Shown here piece by piece: positions 25,501 through 35,200 of a stretch of DNA of 64,000 nucleotides. The stretch comes from Azolla caroliniana (taxonomy: Eukaryota; Polypodiophyta), in NCBI GenBank assembly GCA_043228905.1, contig JBHGNT010000008.1:2046001-2110000 (forward strand). Direction: 5' to 3'. How positions within the stretch are numbered: the first letter of the stretch is position 1; each line of letters begins with the position of its first letter. The position numbers and the translations under genes were made by a program. The notes under the pieces are model-generated. The model saw only the letters and a list, made by a program, of their open reading frames with translations. It searched no databases and was not told the origin of the DNA.

Positions 25501-26628
25501 GACATCCTTCAGCAGCATTTTGCATCCGGTCGGGGTTGTCAACCACACGTCTCCTATGCCGGCAATCCGGCACGTACCTTCATTTCCCATCCGAACACAG
25601 CCATGCTCACCGGCTGTGTAGGATGAGAAGTATCTTCTCTCCGGGGTCAGGTGGAACGATGCTCCGGAATCGACCACCCAGGTCGTCTCATCGCCGGCAA
25701 TGTTTAGTTCACCTTCTTCGGTGATGACCATGATTTCTTCCTCACTTGCCGCGAGTGCCGTCGTTCCTTTCCTGTCCTGCCCTCGCCGATCCGAACCTCT
25801 CCGGTCCGTGGCTCCCCGGTATGCACCGTTTCTCTCCGGTGACTTCTTCGAATCGGTGTCGTCGGCTCCGTTGTCTTTTCGGTAATGCCGACAATTCTTT
25901 CGGAAGTGCCCCGGCTTCCCACAGTGGAAGCATGTGGGCCTTCCTCTTGACTGCGACCGGGTCCCCGACTTCTCCCGTCTTTGCGGACTCCGGTTCCATT
26001 GTCTTCCCCGATCCGATTCGGTAAGCAGCGCCTTCGGGTCGGAGGCCGGTTCTTTATCTCTCCGACGCGCTTCTTCATTCAGAATACTCGTCTTTACCGT
26101 TTGCAAGGACAAGTTATCTTCTGTGCAGGAGGTGCTGAGAGTCACCACCAAGTTCTCCCAGCTTTCCGGCAATGTACACATCAGGATGATGGCTTGCATT
26201 GCATCCTCCAACGGGAACTTGATCGCCGCAAGCTGATTCACGAATCCCATGAACGTGCTTACGTGTTCCACCATACTCTCGCCGTCTCGATACTTGAGGT
26301 TCACTATCTTCCTCATCAGGGAGGTCCGGTTCAACGCATTCTTCCTCTCGTAGAGGCCCGACAGCTTCTTCCACATCTCATATGCGTTGGTGTCGTTCGC
26401 CACATGTTGTAGGACGCTTACATCGACATATTGTCGGATCGTCGCTACGGCTTTCCGGTTCAGGAGCTTCCACTCCGACTCAAGTACCCCTTTCGGTATT
26501 TCCGACCTGTCAATCGGTTCGTACAGGTCCCGAACAATCAGAAGATCCTCCATCTTGATCTTCCAGTCGGCGTAATTCTGTGCATTCAGCACCATCATCC
26601 CCGGCTGCCCGCTGCCGCCGCCTTCCAT
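22552..26628 (-). CDS. Copia gag-pol polyprotein, intact (1358 aa)
   Basis: A single open frame from a true ATG at 26628. Gag contains a UBN2-type domain and a CFHCGKPGHFRKNC zinc knuckle near residue 232. Protease has DSGASFHLT near 318. A GAG-pre-integrase segment (LWHKRLCHMSEKG) is followed by integrase with HTDVC, FIDDHSR, RADNGGEY (near 567) and LAERMNRTIMERVR. RT has GFQQKKGVDFDEIFAPV and LLLYVDDMLIVG near 1032. RNase H has LSTTEAEYMAAVEAG and DSQSAIHLAKN. The protease-integrase-RT-RNase H order is diagnostic of Ty1/copia. All catalytic residues I can check are present and no frame break exists. Length is typical of Tnt1-like polyproteins. The other-frame ORFs in this span are shadows. 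Confidence 0.95.
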   Translation of the reverse strand: MEGGGSGQPGMMVLNAQNYADWKIKMEDLLIVRDLYEPIDRSEIPKGVLESEWKLLNRKAVATIRQYVDVSVLQHVANDTNAYEMWKKLSGLYERKNALNRTSLMRKIVNLKYRDGESMVEHVSTFMGFVNQLAAIKFPLEDAMQAIILMCTLPESWENLVVTLSTSCTEDNLSLQTVKTSILNEEARRRDKEPASDPKALLTESDRGRQWNRSPQRREKSGTRSQSRGRPTCFHCGKPGHFRKNCRHYRKDNGADDTDSKKSPERNGAYRGATDRRGSDRRGQDRKGTTALAASEEEIMVITEEGELNIAGDETTWVVDSGASFHLTPERRYFSSYTAGEHGCVRMGNEGTCRIAGIGDVWLTTPTGCKMLLKDVRHVPEVRLNLISAGRLDDEGYTGSIRNGVMKFSKGSLIVARARKDNTLYLMNARLCPEELNVAADTAGELWHKRLCHMSEKGMKRLAEDNLIPVKHVHLEKCTDCLAGKQNRTSFHSRPPTRRGAPLELVHTDVCQVETKSHGGAQYFVTFIDDHSRRLWTAPMKTKDQVLSVFKELHARVERESGKKLKAIRADNGGEYRGQFQEYCRSKGIRLEFTVPKTPELNGLAERMNRTIMERVRSMLAHAKLPKGFWAEAMSTATYVINRSPSAPLDGDTPQRVWTGKEVSYRHLKVFGCLAYVHVAKDQRGKLDPKTRPCIFLGYGDDEFGYRVWDPVDKKIFRSRDIIFMENETLADWESEKKMKSSKSTGEDQLYEEQSRPARDRSALEDPAEDGEETEPAEEDENDTGTGPDPEMDSDEEEESEEPVTEAPERRYPLRERRAPRRFPDPEHVLLTDEGEPESFEEAKHDTQSRRWLSAMQDEMDSLHENHTYELVELPKGKRALRNKWVFKLKPGDAGNPPRYKARIVVKGFQQKKGVDFDEIFAPVVKMTSIRTVLSIAASMDLEVEQMDVKTAFLHGDLDEEIYMQQPEGFEKKGKEHLVCRLKKSLYGLKQAPRQWYRKFDSFMTDEGYLKTQSDHCVFVKKFEGGDFLILLLYVDDMLIVGRDQVKIRMLKKALHRTFSMKDLGSARQILGMHIIRDRKKKLLWLSQEKYVTKVLHRFNMSEARPVGSTLPANCKLSSKQSPRTKAEKEDMMKVSYASAVGSLMYAMVCTRPDIGYAVGVVSRYMSNPGKEHWNAAKWILRYLKGTANVCLRFGSGKPELDGFTDSDMSADADTSRSTSGYVMTYAGGAVSWQSRLQKTVALSTTEAEYMAAVEAGKEMIWMKDFIRELGIQQEEYRLYCDSQSAIHLAKNAAYHSRTKHIQRRYHWIRERIEDKEFVLTKIHTDENGSDMLTKVLTPDKLEACRKRIGLERHPIPK

Positions 26629-26643
26629 TTTCTGCTGCAGTTC

Positions 26644-26655
26644 GCTCTGATACCA
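26644..26655 (-). promoter_or_regulatory. Primer binding site (initiator Met-tRNA)
   Basis: Minus-strand TGGTATCAGAGC lies 3 nt after the CCTTGCA end of the 5' LTR. It is complementary to the 3' end of plant initiator tRNA-Met. Confidence 0.9.
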
Positions 26656-26658
26656 GTT

Positions 26659-27263
26659 TGCAAGGAATCGACCCTTCGATTCACCTTCGCCTCTCGGCCA
26701 GAACCGAGTAATCGCGGATCAATGCAGCAGAAAATAGGAACCAAACGGAGAAACAAAACGCGAACACAAGGATTAACGTGGAAAACCCTAGATGGGAAAA
26801 ACCACGGGAGTCCAAGACTCCAAACCAACACTATACAAAGAGAAGTATACAGAGGCGAGCTGCAAGGCAACGACCTTGAGCTCGCTGTCCTCGCCACAGG
26901 CGGCGGAAATACACAGAGGCGTCGACCTCTTCCTCTCTCTCTCTCTCTCGCGCGATCTATATCTCTCTCTTCACTCCTCTAGAGTGGAAAAACAGAAAAG
27001 TGAATAGCCACATCAAAACTGTTTGCCCTAAGTCATATTTATACACATATGACTTTAGGGCTATTTACAACTATAGCCTCGAGGGCCCTTGGCAAACATA
27101 TTCGCAGATATGTTCCCGCATCCGGATCTCTCTCCGGGTACATTCGTCATCCGGTACCGAAACCGGGGTCTTCATCATCCGGTTCCGCAACCGAAAACGG
27201 GCTCGTTGGCATTCATCTTCGGACATCCGACCATCCCATCCGAAAGGGACCATAATCCCAACA
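26659..27263 (-). repeat. Copia 5' LTR (605 bp)
   Basis: Near-identical to 21939-22541. The only differences seen are an extra CT unit and one T/C substitution near 27114. It supplies the promoter; a TATA-like TATAAATATGAC lies on the minus strand near 27040. Confidence 0.92.
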
Positions 27264-28089
27264 GGATGGAACCGGCGACGGGACCAACGACGCAACCAAT
27301 CAGGCGGAGACTGGGCGGATTGGATGGGCGACGATCGAGATGGACGGATGATAGGATCATGCAGCGAATTAAAGTAAAGTAAAGTAAAGTGAAGGTGATG
27401 TGGACGCATGTAACTGAAGTTAGAGGGCATGCATAAAGTAAAGGTCATGTGGAAGGCATGCAAAAGAAAGGTGGAGGCCATGCAACTAAAGTAAACGCCA
27501 CGTGGGACGCATGCAATGGAACTGGAGATGCAAACTGAAGTTCCTTCATGGAAGTGTATTTGCGGGAACAAAACTATGAATCCTAATTTTCTTAGGGGGA
27601 CCATCCATCAATCAAAGATATGATCCAAAAACCCAAAATTTCCTATAGAATCCAAAAACCCTAAATTTCCTATTGAATTCAAAAACCCTAAATTTCCTAT
27701 CGAATCCAAAAACCCTAAATTTCCTATCGAATCCAAAGACCCTAATTTTCGGATCAAAGCCATATCTCTCATATAACCCTAATTTTCCATACGGAAGCTA
27801 TATCTTTCAAAAGCCCTAAATTTCTTATCTAAGCCATATCTTGGAAAACCCTAACCCTATTTTTCTTTCTTATCGAAGCCTCATAATTCCTTAACTTTTA
27901 TAATCCCAATCTTGGGATTGGTTGTAATCTTTCTTTTCCTTTGGTAATGAAAAATATTAAAATTTCTGATTTTCGTTAATTCTTAATACGTAACATACGA
28001 ATTTGATATCCTCTGGTCGGAGGCCTCGAGGTCCTACCTCAAGTTCACGTATCCTTGTCGTATTTTCGCGACATCGTGCGTTTCTTCTA
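27264..28089. other. AT-rich sequence of unknown origin inside the Ty3-like element
   Basis: It separates the copia 5' LTR from the gag/protease half of the Ty3-like element and does not continue that element's reading frame. It contains GTAAA repeats near 27370, a 27-28-bp tandem array and a poly(A)-signal-like AATGAAAAATATTAAAA near 27945. It could be the R-U5 part of an unrelated LTR, but I cannot place its termini. Confidence 0.45.
27624..27755. repeat. 27-28-bp tandem array (about 4.5 copies)
   Basis: Units starting at 27624, 27652, 27679, 27706 and 27733 share CCAAAAACCCTAAATTTCCT with small variations. The CCCTAAA core resembles the plant telomeric motif, but the unit is much longer and includes unrelated bases. 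Confidence 0.85.
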
Positions 28090-29072
28090 CCCGTGCTTGG
28101 TATTGATCGACCACGTTCCCTTTTTGTAGAAGTCCATCGACATCAGATTAATCTTTGATCCGTGGTTGATCAATGCTATGAACGAATCCTTCACGTCTCC
28201 AATCAGGACCGGCGTCTCCGTCGATGCTCTTGCCCAATGTGGCCTCATGTACTAGCTATCTGAGTGCTCTCTTCTACCACTACATCATCTATTGCCACTG
28301 CGCTTACATCAATGGGTTTCACGCTCTCTCCCTCTATCAAGAGTCGCTTCCTCTTCACGAGGTCGATAAACATATCGTGGAATTCTTTCTTAGCTATCCC
28401 TAGAACTTCCCTGAAGGTTAACTCCACGTAGCTGTCGAGGATTCTCTCCTCCAGGACTTTTTGCAAGTCTGTCGATTGATTAATCTATGAGTTTAGCCAA
28501 AAGCTCGGGAGCTTTGCCTTTCCCCTTTCTCCTTCCGGGTCGGCCGGATCGCCCTCGCCTATTTTCTTCCTGTTCTGAGTATCATAGCTTCCTGAGGGGC
28601 TTGCCCCTCTGCCCTTTTCCGACTTGTCTCTTGTCGAGTAGAACCTCGTAGTTCTAGCATAGTTCATCCACGAAGTCGGTCCTCTCTTCCACCGGATCGT
28701 CCCATCCGGTAACCTCCCGGACTTGCTGCTACACACAAAGGACTTCTTCTCAGAGAAGCCTTCTAGTACGACTAGCTAGAATCCAACGTTGTTCCTCGCT
28801 CCTACATTTTTATTGCCACCTACCCGTATGTTGGCCAATGCCGAGTAGTGGACGACCTCGACATGTCGTGCCTCCGCTTCCTCAATTATCCTCTTCATGC
28901 CACTTCGTCCGATGTTCATCTTTATGGTTTGCAGCTCGGCTTGGGAGGGACCATTGGGGTCACGAACTAGGGAGGAAGGAAACATGAGGCTAACCTTGGG
29001 TTCCTTGTGTGGTGGGCCAGGCCGGTCCCTCCCACAACCCCTATCAACACTTTGTAATCGTGCCAGATGCAA
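28090..29072 (-). pseudogene. Ty3-like gag/protease half, broken
   Basis: Minus-strand pieces (28776-29072, 28485-28736, 28245-28466 and onward to about 28090) give a gag-like segment, then VLEERILDSYVELTFREVLG, IAKKEFHDMFIDLVKRKR, and then RPHWARASTETPVLIGDV with an aspartic-protease-like ALINHGSKINLM. The last part is the N-terminal half of the protease whose C-terminal half (VTSSHPVIFGEPYI) lies at about 21918, so both belong to one element. In related elements the motif is DHGSE; here the aspartate has become Asn. Several in-frame stops confirm decay. Confidence 0.65.
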
Positions 29073-29323
29073 TTAGATAGAGGGAGAAAAGGGGAACACA
29101 TTCATGCAGATACAATCCAATAAAGAGAGAGAGGATGACAAAAACAGATGACGCAAATTCAATCACAACACGCTTTGACTAGAGTAAAGACAGAACCTAA
29201 ACACAACTTATTACAATCGTGGCATCGAGCCGGCGAACATCAATCAATACACAATGAATATCCAAAAGCAACCCTCCAATCGGGGAGCTCTTGGCCTCAT
29301 GACACTAGAAACCCTAAGAGCAT
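29073..29323. other. Spacer, possible leader of the Ty3-like element
   Basis: Short AT-rich stretch with no ORF of note, lying upstream of the gag piece on the minus strand. No primer binding site recognised. Confidence 0.35.
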
Positions 29324-29990
29324 TGTCAGGGAGGATTTCGGCCATAGGGAGAAATCTTGTCGACCACGTGTGAACGAGGATGTGCACATTTGCACATGAA
29401 AGGTCCTTTGTGTAAAAACATGTAAATAAAGAAAGTATTAAACAAGTACAATACAACATAGTAATTAGGTACTTTTGTGATCTCATGAAATGAGGGGAAT
29501 AATAGGACATGATGGAAGGAAATCATGGGAAAATCCTTGACAGAAACGGTTGTCATACCGATGTAACGACCTCTCCTTGTGATATAAAAAGGGGGGAAGA
29601 AGACTCAGAGGGGAGCCATCGTTTTGGAGGGGAAGGTGTTGTCGTTTCAGGATCTTGAGCATTGTTGTAAAAATTCATCACTATGTGCGGATCGTGAGGC
29701 GGAACCGCCGGGGTCCTCGATCGGAAGGAATCGAAGTTTGTACTAGCTTTAGCGAGAAAGTATTTAAGATGATATAAAAAGGGGGGAAGAAGACTCAGAG
29801 GGGAGCCATCATTTTGGAGGGGATGTTGTTGTCATTTCAGGATCTTGAGTGTTGTCGTAAAACTTCATCACTATGTGCGGATCGTGAGGTGGAACCGCCG
29901 GGGTCCTCGATCAGAAGGAATCGAAGTTTGTACTAGCTTTAGCGAGAAAGTATTTAAGATAGATTGAGATAGATATTGAACCCTTGACTT
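29324..29990 (+). mobile_element. LTR-like sequence B with duplicated promoter segment
   Basis: It starts TGTCAGGGAGGATTTCGGCC, paralleling LTR-like A, and has a GATGTGCACATTTGCACAT block. A 190-bp segment carrying the TATA box (GATATAAAAAGGGG) occurs twice in tandem, at 29581-29770 and 29771-29960. The segment after the TATA box matches LTR-like D in opposite orientation. No coding sequence follows, so it is probably a solo or truncated LTR. The right end is approximate. Confidence 0.5.
29581..29960 (+). repeat. Tandem duplication, 190-bp period, each copy with a TATA box
   Basis: Copies begin GATATAAAAAGGGGGGAAGA at 29581 and 29771 and both end in AGCGAGAAAGTATTTAAGAT. They differ at only a handful of positions (for example CATCGTTTTGG versus CATCATTTTGG), so the duplication is fairly recent. 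Confidence 0.9.
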
Positions 29991-30257
29991 TAGATTTGAG
30001 AGACAAGATACATCACCAATTGGATAACGAATTTTCTCTTTATTAATTTCTTGATTAGTATATAGCTTGCTTGATACCCTTTTGTTTTTCCTCCCCTCTT
30101 TTATAGATTCCCCCATGCATATGATGCATGTGAGGGTACAAGACATGCATACAATGCATGTTTGCCATTCGGTGCTCATGCATTACATGTGACACATGAC
30201 AACCGTATAAGAATTTACATGTAAAAGTGCAATGATGAAAACATAACTTTTAAATAC

Positions 30258-30330
30258 ATGACTTGGCTTAGTGGTAAGCCTATTGGCTCTTATCTTTGAG
30301 GTGCAAGGCTCAAATTCTTAGTTGCACCCC
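30258..30330 (+). repeat. tRNA-derived SINE-like sequence
   Basis: An exact A-box TGGCTTAGTGG at 30264-30274 and a diverged B-box GGCTCAAATTC at 30307-30317, at tRNA spacing, with a T5 run at 30328. The tRNA stems are not maintained, so a SINE head or tRNA relic is more likely than a functional gene. Confidence 0.45.
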
Positions 30331-31288
30331 TTTTTATACAAAGTTTTACTAAGCTTTAGTCTTGTATTTACAAATGTTTAACCGAAAATCTTCACAACAA
30401 CGTACGTTGCGACCGAACCGTGACAGAGTCGTGCGTCCGTCGCGACCAAGCGCAACAGAGAGCCGTGCGAACCGCAACCATTCCAAGCAATTCATCCACA
30501 TCTATCTATCCAAACAATGTGGTTTGAATCAATTTAACCATTCTATGCTCTATACATAAAGATATAAAACAAAAAGTTTTGGATCTGGTTATATAATATA
30601 GGATCCAGATATGTCCTATCTATGTGGGATATCTCACAATTTTTTTTTCCTCTTCTTCTTAAACTTCACACTCACATAACTTGATATTTAGTTGTCTGTT
30701 TCATATGTAGTAAAATGCGCTCAGAAGCTCTTGAAGGCATCTATCTTTTCGTACCAAGATATTAAAAACTAATCTAAAATAATACCTTCTGACTATTGTT
30801 TCATATCGTTTGTGAAGAACCACACTTGATTTTGTATGTTCCTCGCAATTTTCACACAGATGCTGAAAATCTTCACAACAACGTTGTCAGTTTTTTTATC
30901 TGTGCTGGTTCGAATAGATAGGTGTGAGGCCTCTGTTCGCGTAGGAAGCCCATGTGCGCCCAACCAGAGGCTCACCAGTCGGTGTGTTTTGTTGAGCTCG
31001 AACCTCGGTTTCACGACCCTTAGGCCATTCTTTGTATTTTTTTCTATTTTAATGATTATTTGGTGTTGTTGTACCCGGATACTCCTCTTGTGATCTCTGT
31101 TTCATGCTCTCTGAGTTGGGTCAGTATTCACATCTTGATTGTGGTGTCCAGGAGCGTGTCGCTCTGCGTTATCTTTTGTGATTCGGAGCCCGTGTGCTCA
31201 ACCTCCGATATCCACTGCTATTGTTGGATCGGACACGGTTCCCTAAGCCCGTGCAATCATTATCCGACCTCTAGTGACCAAGCTGAAC
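30331..31288. other. Intergenic DNA, no gene seen
   Basis: Short ORFs only, none with recognisable motifs. The stretch 30900-31260 is GC-richer than its surroundings and may belong to the LTR-like element on its right. Confidence 0.4.
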
Positions 31289-31701
31289 AACCACTATAAG
31301 CTTAGCAGACTCTCTCTCTCTCTCTCTCTCTCTCCGCTCCCTATTATAAGACCCCCATGGTCCCGCTGATCAGACATGTACTCGCGGATATCTGCGACAG
31401 CGTACGAGCTCGTGAAAAACCCTCAGAATAAAGAACCTGTTGAACCCCCCCAAAACCCTAAAGTCCCCTCCTTGCCGATCTCAGTCCTCCCGTTTTATAG
31501 TTTTCAAGGGAAGGGAACATCATTACAACATTATGGAATTTCCTACTTGCACTTGCTACTTACCTTTATATTTAAACTTGGGTTACCTTATCTTTCCTAA
31601 TGTTTGTACATAAATCCCTTTTATGTGTGTGCACATGTGCATGTACCCATTTTTCCCGCCTCTGGTGAAATTTCTCATTGTTGTTGGAAATCTTCACGAC
31701 A
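31289..31701 (-). mobile_element. LTR-like sequence C (minus orientation)
   Basis: On the minus strand it starts TGTCGTGAAGATTTCC (complement ending at 31701), the same opening as LTR-like A and B. It has a CATGCACATGTGCACAC block and a TATA box CTATAAAACGGGAGG (complement of about 31488-31502), then a GGGACCATGGGGGTC block shared with LTR-like D. A (CT)n run lies at 31310-31335. It could be the 5' LTR matching D, but the intervening sequence is too rearranged to prove it. Confidence 0.45.
31310..31335. repeat. (CT)n microsatellite
   Basis: About twelve CT units at the inner edge of the LTR-like sequence. Confidence 0.85.
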
Positions 31702-32129
31702 TCGTATTAAGGAGTGATTGCCCTTTTGCATTTTCGAAGCAAAAAGGGAATAAAAGAATTTAATGCAAAAAGAGGAGAACATGGCTTCTTTGGGGCACCC
31801 ATTTTTTAAGGGTACCATTCTAGCCGCTCAAGTTTTTGGGTTTCAAGGATGTGCTCATAGTTTTGCCTATGTTCTTCTTCTTCCTATTTTTTTTAGCTCC
31901 TCCACTTACTTTGGATTTAAAGGTTTTCTTCTTCTTTTGAACATACACTGAGAGTTTGGGTTTTATTTTCTCTCTTCTTCGTGAGTATTAGGGTTCTAAC
32001 TTCTTAGTTCCTCTTCTTCTTCCTCCTCTTCTCAAGTGTACCTTGAGACCAATTCTCTACCGAGCGTCATTAGGTGTTGGTGGCTTCAAAGAAAAGGGTT
32101 CGACTAACTCACTTACCGACCACGTGAAA
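31702..32129. other. Intergenic DNA, no gene seen
   Basis: Pyrimidine-rich stretches and short ORFs only. The right part may be the decayed continuation of the LINE endonuclease remnant. Confidence 0.4.
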
Positions 32130-32440
32130 GGTGGACAAAGTGGGTCGAGAAAACTAACACCATTACCTTATCAACAAATTCCACATTTTGATTAAGTTCC
32201 AACTCTAACATTAAAATCTCCCACAAACAACACTTTTCCAATATTCTTATATATAAGAATGTAGCCATCAATATTAGGTATACACTTGGTTTCATGTTCC
32301 CAAGTTTTGATAAAAATAATAATATCTACATATCATAAGCTACATCACTCATATTTATTCCATGGATATCCTCTACAATTCCAAAACATGATTTTGAATT
32401 TTGAGGCAGTTCCATAGGTCATCACTTGCTATGCATTTTG
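32130..32440 (-). pseudogene. Decayed LINE AP-endonuclease fragment
   Basis: One minus-strand frame gives FKIMFWNCRGYPWN, then VDIIIFIKTWEHE, a GYILIYKNIG stretch and KVLFVGDFNVRVGT. These are the N-C-R-G, catalytic-Glu and GDFN motifs of an apurinic-like LINE endonuclease, in correct order and spacing. Several stops interrupt it and no RT follows. It may belong to the same RTE-like family as the RT fragment near 11 kb. Confidence 0.6.
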
Positions 32441-33385
32441 AGTTCCTTTTCTAGTTGTACAGTTTTACCTTTTTCATTCTTTTTAGAGAGAGAGAGAACA
32501 ATAGAGAGACTTGAGAAGTGAACTTATTATGTAGTCTCATGACTAACAAATGGTTTTGTTCATGCTAGACCTTTATTAAGATTAGATAGATGTGTACCCT
32601 TTTTAGGGCAAGGTTGGTGACGGGAGGGTGCCAACCAATTCTCCTTTAAATGTACCAACGAACTACCAAGTTCCTACTAGCGGACTCCCTTAATGACTCT
32701 TAATCTTACCCCTTCGTGAAATCACTTAAGATAATATTATGCTTATAGACTTAACACTTTAAATAGAAAGCCCTTGAAAATAAAAAGTATCAAGGCAACA
32801 TTAAGAAATCACAAACGAAATATTCTAAAACAAGCGTGTACATTTCTAGCGGTATTTATCGTTTCATATGAAAAAGGGCATATTTTAAATTTTGGGTTTA
32901 GTTTCCAAATTTCATGATAGTTGGTCTTTCCATTGATGACCATAACATACTTGCATGTTTTATTTCCATGATAGAGATATCTCATTGTTTTAATGGAGAA
33001 TCTAAATATTAACTCGCTTGACCATGTGCTAGCCACCTAAACTTCCAATGACTTTATTTTATGTGTATGTGTATGACAATAATTCATGTTGGGTAAGAAT
33101 ATCATCCTCTTTTCCTTTTACCATCATTTCTTAAAGCGTTGATGAATCCACTCGTTTTCTAAGCTTGAACATTTCAAACGGAATGTAATTTCATAAAAGT
33201 ACATCAATAACTGAATATTAAAGTTGCTTTAATAAAGACATTGGTTGTTTGTCATGACATATGAAAGCATGATGCAATCATAAACACATGCAATACAAAC
33301 TCATACAAGATAAATATCAAAGTTAATCATGTGATGACTTATGTTATCTATCTCAAGGCAACAAAGAAACTAATTATATTTATGT
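32441..33385. other. AT-rich intergenic DNA, no gene seen
   Basis: No open frame with recognisable motifs on either strand. Confidence 0.45.
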
Positions 33386-33560
33386 TGAGGTTTAGAACCT
33401 AAACCTTTGGATGTTATAAGAGAATTATGTGAGTTTGGAAAAACGATCAATCCACACTAGGATAGAACCAATATTACCCTTGGTATGTATGAGGAATAAT
33501 ATTGATATTTCCACTACATGTAATTGTGCATATAGTAGGCATTTAACACAATGCTCTATT
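33386..33560 (-). pseudogene. Faint Ty3/gypsy integrase remnant
   Basis: The minus strand gives HVVEISILFLIHTKGNIGSI then LVWIDRFSKLT followed by a stop. This resembles the first catalytic-Asp region of Ty3 integrases (W.ISMDF...SILVVVDRFSK) with the Asp of the first motif lost. Flanking sequence is too decayed to extend. The match is short and could be overinterpreted. Confidence 0.35.
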
Positions 33561-35160
33561 TCATCATCATAAATTTGAGTGCTCGATAGACTACAATGGT
33601 CAGTCCATTACAAACACATTTAAGGTGTGGCATTTTTCTTATTTGATATTTTTGACATATGCCGTTCTAGCATAATGAAGAAAGTCCAATGGGCATTGGG
33701 AAAGCCTATTGTGTGCCTTTCTTTTATTGCCCATCGTTATCATTCATTTGGAAAGGGTCCATAGAAATTGCAGTCATTGTTGACTTCTAGTAATCAATCA
33801 TATTGGTATTACAAGGCATGGTGTTGGAACTTAAAACCACAATATTCTTATGGTCTGAAATTGGAGGAAAAATTAGACAATAGCATTGGCAATCCTTTAT
33901 AACATTATAATTGGCATACTAATGTATGAATGGTTCATTATTATAGGGTTGACAAATATTCTAGGAATGCTCATGGTCTTGTCACGTGCCATTATAAGCA
34001 CACTTACAATGAACCTTTCCTCCCACAAGAGACGATTTATATTTTTGTATACTAACTGCAGTAGCGATATATTACCATGCACCTCATGCTAAATCCTCCA
34101 ACAAAGAAGATAATGACATCAAGATGCCACATATTTCTGATAGAGCATTGATTGATGACTCATGACTCATTGATTGCGGAAGGCAACATGAGTTTTGCTG
34201 ATTTTTTTGTTGGTTTTTGAGTTGTTCCTCCGTGTTGTATATATTGATCCCACTAAGGTTAGTCTTTGTGGAACTTCGTGTTGAACTTTGTTGTATTTTG
34301 TTCGCTAACTAATGTGAAGTAGGGTTGTTTTGTGAAAAAAGAAGAAAAAGAAGTGACTCTTGATGCTCTAGAATTTTATTAATAAATGTTGGAATTGGAA
34401 CTCAAGAGTTGGAAAAAGAAGAGAGAAGTGTATGTAAAAATAAGGTTAAAATTGAAAAAGTGGGTAAAGCTTAATCAAAAGTGATCAAAGGTGGGGATTG
34501 ACAATAGAGCGCGATAGTTATATTTAACAAACTTCTGCAAGATAAAACATGCATTGTCAATCAGTCGCCTTCTTTGTGTCAAACACTCCATCTCGTATCG
34601 AAGAGGGTGTGAGCTAAGACATAAGGAAGCGAACCATGGACAAAAGGAACAAACAAATCTTTGTAGTTCCCAAATTCTACGGAGGGACTACAAAGATTTA
34701 GTGGAAACTTCATCGCAAGCACCTCCGTAGAATTTGTTCTACCGAAACTTCATCTAGTAATTTGGTAGAATGGGAGGACCGAGGTGCCACAAGTGACAAT
34801 AGAGAAAAAAGAAACACATCGCACGGATAGGTTTTGTAATCTAATAGATTCGAAGATGCCAAAAGCAATACAATTGTAGTCTGTGATTCACCCTACCCGA
34901 CCCGACCTGCGTAAGTGCCTTGTACGATTTGTTTCGCACAACTAAAAGTATCGGTTTTATGCGATGATGATAAAAGGCGAATCGAAAAAAATACATATAT
35001 AGATAAAGGTGTTCCGCGTGCATCTTTGTGAAGTGCAGTTCTGTGGTTTCCTTTGGAATTGAAGGGCTCTCTAGTTGGACAAGAAGAAAAAGAATTTCTC
35101 ACACCAACAAAAAGCAAAGCAAAGAGATTAATGAGTCAAAGAGACAAGTCTTCTCTTCTT
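33561..35160. other. Intergenic DNA upstream of the ATL gene
   Basis: No gene seen. The right part (about 34900 onward) should include the ATL promoter. No clear TATA box could be assigned. A short inverted pair around TTCCCAAATTCTACGGAGG (34668 onward) recurs in variant form at 34720. Confidence 0.4.
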
Positions 35161-35162
35161 CA

Positions 35163-35200
35163 TCATCATCATCTTCTTCTTCTTCTTCTTCTTCTTCTTC
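35163..35200. repeat. (CAT)n/(CTT)n microsatellite in ATL upstream region
   Basis: Four to five CAT units followed by about ten CTT units, roughly 450 bp before the ATL start codon. It probably lies in the promoter or 5' UTR. Confidence 0.85.

Larger units (their letters stand above)
21939..27263 (-). mobile_element. Complete Ty1/copia retrotransposon (Tnt1-like layout)
   Basis: Two LTRs (21939-22541 and 26659-27263) face a single uninterrupted gag-pol ORF on the minus strand, with an initiator-Met tRNA primer site and a polypurine tract at the expected places. The LTRs differ by one CT unit and, by eye, one substitution (ATGTCCCC versus ATGTTCCC). Insertion was therefore recent and the copy could be autonomous. 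Flanking 5-mers (TCTTT left, GGATG right) do not match, so no target-site duplication is visible. It splits the minus-strand Ty3-like element within its protease region. Confidence 0.93.

Noticed and set aside
27624-27755. Interstitial telomere repeat because of CCCTAAA cores
   Set aside because: The unit is 27-28 bp with unrelated bases between cores; there is no tandem CCCTAAA array.
30258-30330. Functional tRNA gene
   Set aside because: Only the internal Pol III boxes are kept; acceptor and anticodon stems do not pair, so it was recorded as a SINE-like relic.
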